Assembly (NCBI GenBank): GCA_946625715.1
Contig: CAMOTK010000023.1
Coordinates: forward strand, 1 to 15,065
DNA from: an uncultured Prevotella sp.
Lineage (GTDB): Bacteria; Bacteroidota; Bacteroidia; Bacteroidales; Bacteroidaceae
Length of the DNA stretch: 15,065 nt
Reading direction: 5' to 3'
Part shown: positions 14,228 through 15,065 of the stretch, piece after piece
Position numbering within the stretch: the stretch's first letter is position 1
How the letters are laid out: every line of letters begins with the position of its first letter
The notes under the pieces: generated by a model
Told to the model about the DNA's origin: nothing
The model's database searches: none
The model's input: the letters and a program-made list of their open reading frames with translations, nothing else
Position numbers and translations under genes: made by a program

Positions 14228-15065
14228 ATGCTTACACTAAAACTCATTACTGAGGAAACCGACCGCGTGATTCGTGGCCTTGAAAAGAAACGCTTCAAGG
14301 GTGCTAAAGAGGCAATCGACCAGGTACTGGCTCTCGACAAGCAACGCCGTGAAGCACAACAGCAGTTAGACAAAAACCTCAACGAACAGAAGCAACAGTC
14401 GGGACAAATCGGCCGACTGATGAAAGAGGGCAAGCGCGAGGAAGCCGAACAGATAAAGGCTGGTGTGGCTGCCCTGAAGGAAGCTTCGAAGCAACTGGAA
14501 GAACAGATGCAGACGGCTCAGGACGAAATGACCCGCCTGCTCTGCCAGATTCCAAACATACCTTACGACGAAGTGCCTGAGGGCTCTTGCGCCGAGGACA
14601 ACCATGTGGTGAAATCGAACCTGCGCGAATGCCATGAGGGCGACACCGTTGGCAACTGGGATGTGAACCCGAAGCTGGGCATCGACAATCCCCTGCCCCA
14701 CTGGGAGCTGGCCAAGAAATACAACCTCATCGACTTCGACTTGGGCGTGAAGATTACCGGTGCCGGCTTCCCCGTCTATATCGGTAAGGGTGCCCGCCTG
14801 CAGCGCGCGCTCATCAACTTCTTCCTCGACGAAGCACGCGCCAGCGGCTATACGGAAATCATGCCGCCTACGGTGGTCAATGCCGCATCGGGCTATGGTA
14901 CGGGTCAGCTGCCCGACAAGGAAGGTCAGATGTATCATTGTGAGGTCGACGACTTCTATCTGATTCCGACGGCCGAGGTGCCCGTGACGAACATCTATCG
15001 CGACGTGATTCTCGACGAGAAAGACCTGCCCATCAAGAACTGCGCCTACACCGAGTGCTTCCGCC
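14228..15065 (+). CDS. serS: Seryl-tRNA synthetase, 3' end beyond window
   Basis: The reading frame is open from the ATG at 14228 to the last base of the window, giving 279 residues; bacterial SerRS is usually about 420-430, so roughly the last third is missing. The enzyme activates serine with ATP and charges tRNA-Ser. The N-terminal tRNA-binding coiled-coil arm is clear as highly charged heptad-like sequence over about 28-105 (for example REEAEQIKAGVAALKEASKQ). The class II catalytic domain follows: motif 1 region LINFFLDEARASGYTEIMPP (195-214) with its conserved Pro, GYGTGQLPDKEGQMY (222-236), the serine-binding TAE loop LIPTAEVPVTN (245-255), and the start of motif 2, YTECFR (274-279). 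It has its own promoter and is probably independent of the his genes. Confidence 0.96.
   Translation, partial: MLTLKLITEETDRVIRGLEKKRFKGAKEAIDQVLALDKQRREAQQQLDKNLNEQKQQSGQIGRLMKEGKREEAEQIKAGVAALKEASKQLEEQMQTAQDEMTRLLCQIPNIPYDEVPEGSCAEDNHVVKSNLRECHEGDTVGNWDVNPKLGIDNPLPHWELAKKYNLIDFDLGVKITGAGFPVYIGKGARLQRALINFFLDEARASGYTEIMPPTVVNAASGYGTGQLPDKEGQMYHCEVDDFYLIPTAEVPVTNIYRDVILDEKDLPIKNCAYTECFR

Noticed and set aside
1..15065. A possible serine theme: tRNA-Ser at one end, serS at the other and a DUF1015 gene between
   Set aside because: The genes are in separate transcription units up to 14 kb apart with unrelated genes between, so coincidence is the simplest reading.
1..15065. CRISPR array, phage genes, transposase or toxin-antitoxin pair
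   Set aside because: No regularly spaced direct repeats and no recognisable proteins of these types were found in any frame; the only repeats are the intergenic ones at 9396-9701.

Overview
The window looks like chromosomal DNA of a Bacteroidota bacterium, most likely Prevotella or a close relative. The evidence is a SusC/SusD pair with a surface lipoprotein, lipoboxes followed by acidic residues, no obvious Shine-Dalgarno sequences, and five good matches to the Bacteroidota promoter box TAnnTTTG with an upstream TTG-type box. The assignment is from these traits only; no database search was possible.

Layout. Positions 1-51 (minus) hold the 5' part of a tRNA-Ser(CGA) cut by the window edge, with its own promoter. 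Positions 114-1946 (minus) are a tight two-gene unit, a DUF1015 protein followed by a YigZ/IMPACT-family protein. Positions 2101-9292 (minus) are a compact glycan-uptake locus. It is transcribed as a beta-helix surface lipoprotein, then a SusC-type TonB-dependent transporter, then a long SusD-type binding lipoprotein, and it ends at a clear intrinsic terminator (2033-2069). There is no glycoside hydrolase, lyase or regulator inside it. Positions 9293-9749 carry no convincing gene but are rich in inverted and direct repeats, including a 91-bp element bounded by 22-bp perfect inverted repeats. Positions 9750-10856 (minus) encode a MltF-like lytic transglycosylase lipoprotein with a shortened N-terminal domain. 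A 109-bp divergent intergenic region with overlapping promoters separates it from the plus-strand histidine genes hisG-hisD-hisC (10966-14149), which overlap or nearly touch. serS follows from its own promoter (14228 to the window end, incomplete).

How the genes work together. The SusC/SusD/beta-helix proteins would form a surface glycan-capture and import machine; the beta-helix protein hints at a pectin-like ligand, but enzymes would have to come from elsewhere. hisG, hisD and hisC supply the first and last steps and the transamination step of histidine synthesis. hisB, which I would expect next to hisC in related genomes, is not there. The remaining genes are housekeeping or of unknown function.

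I do not see a defence system, CRISPR array, phage or transposase. The least explained parts are the repeat-rich intergenic region, the enzyme-free uptake locus and the DUF1015 protein.
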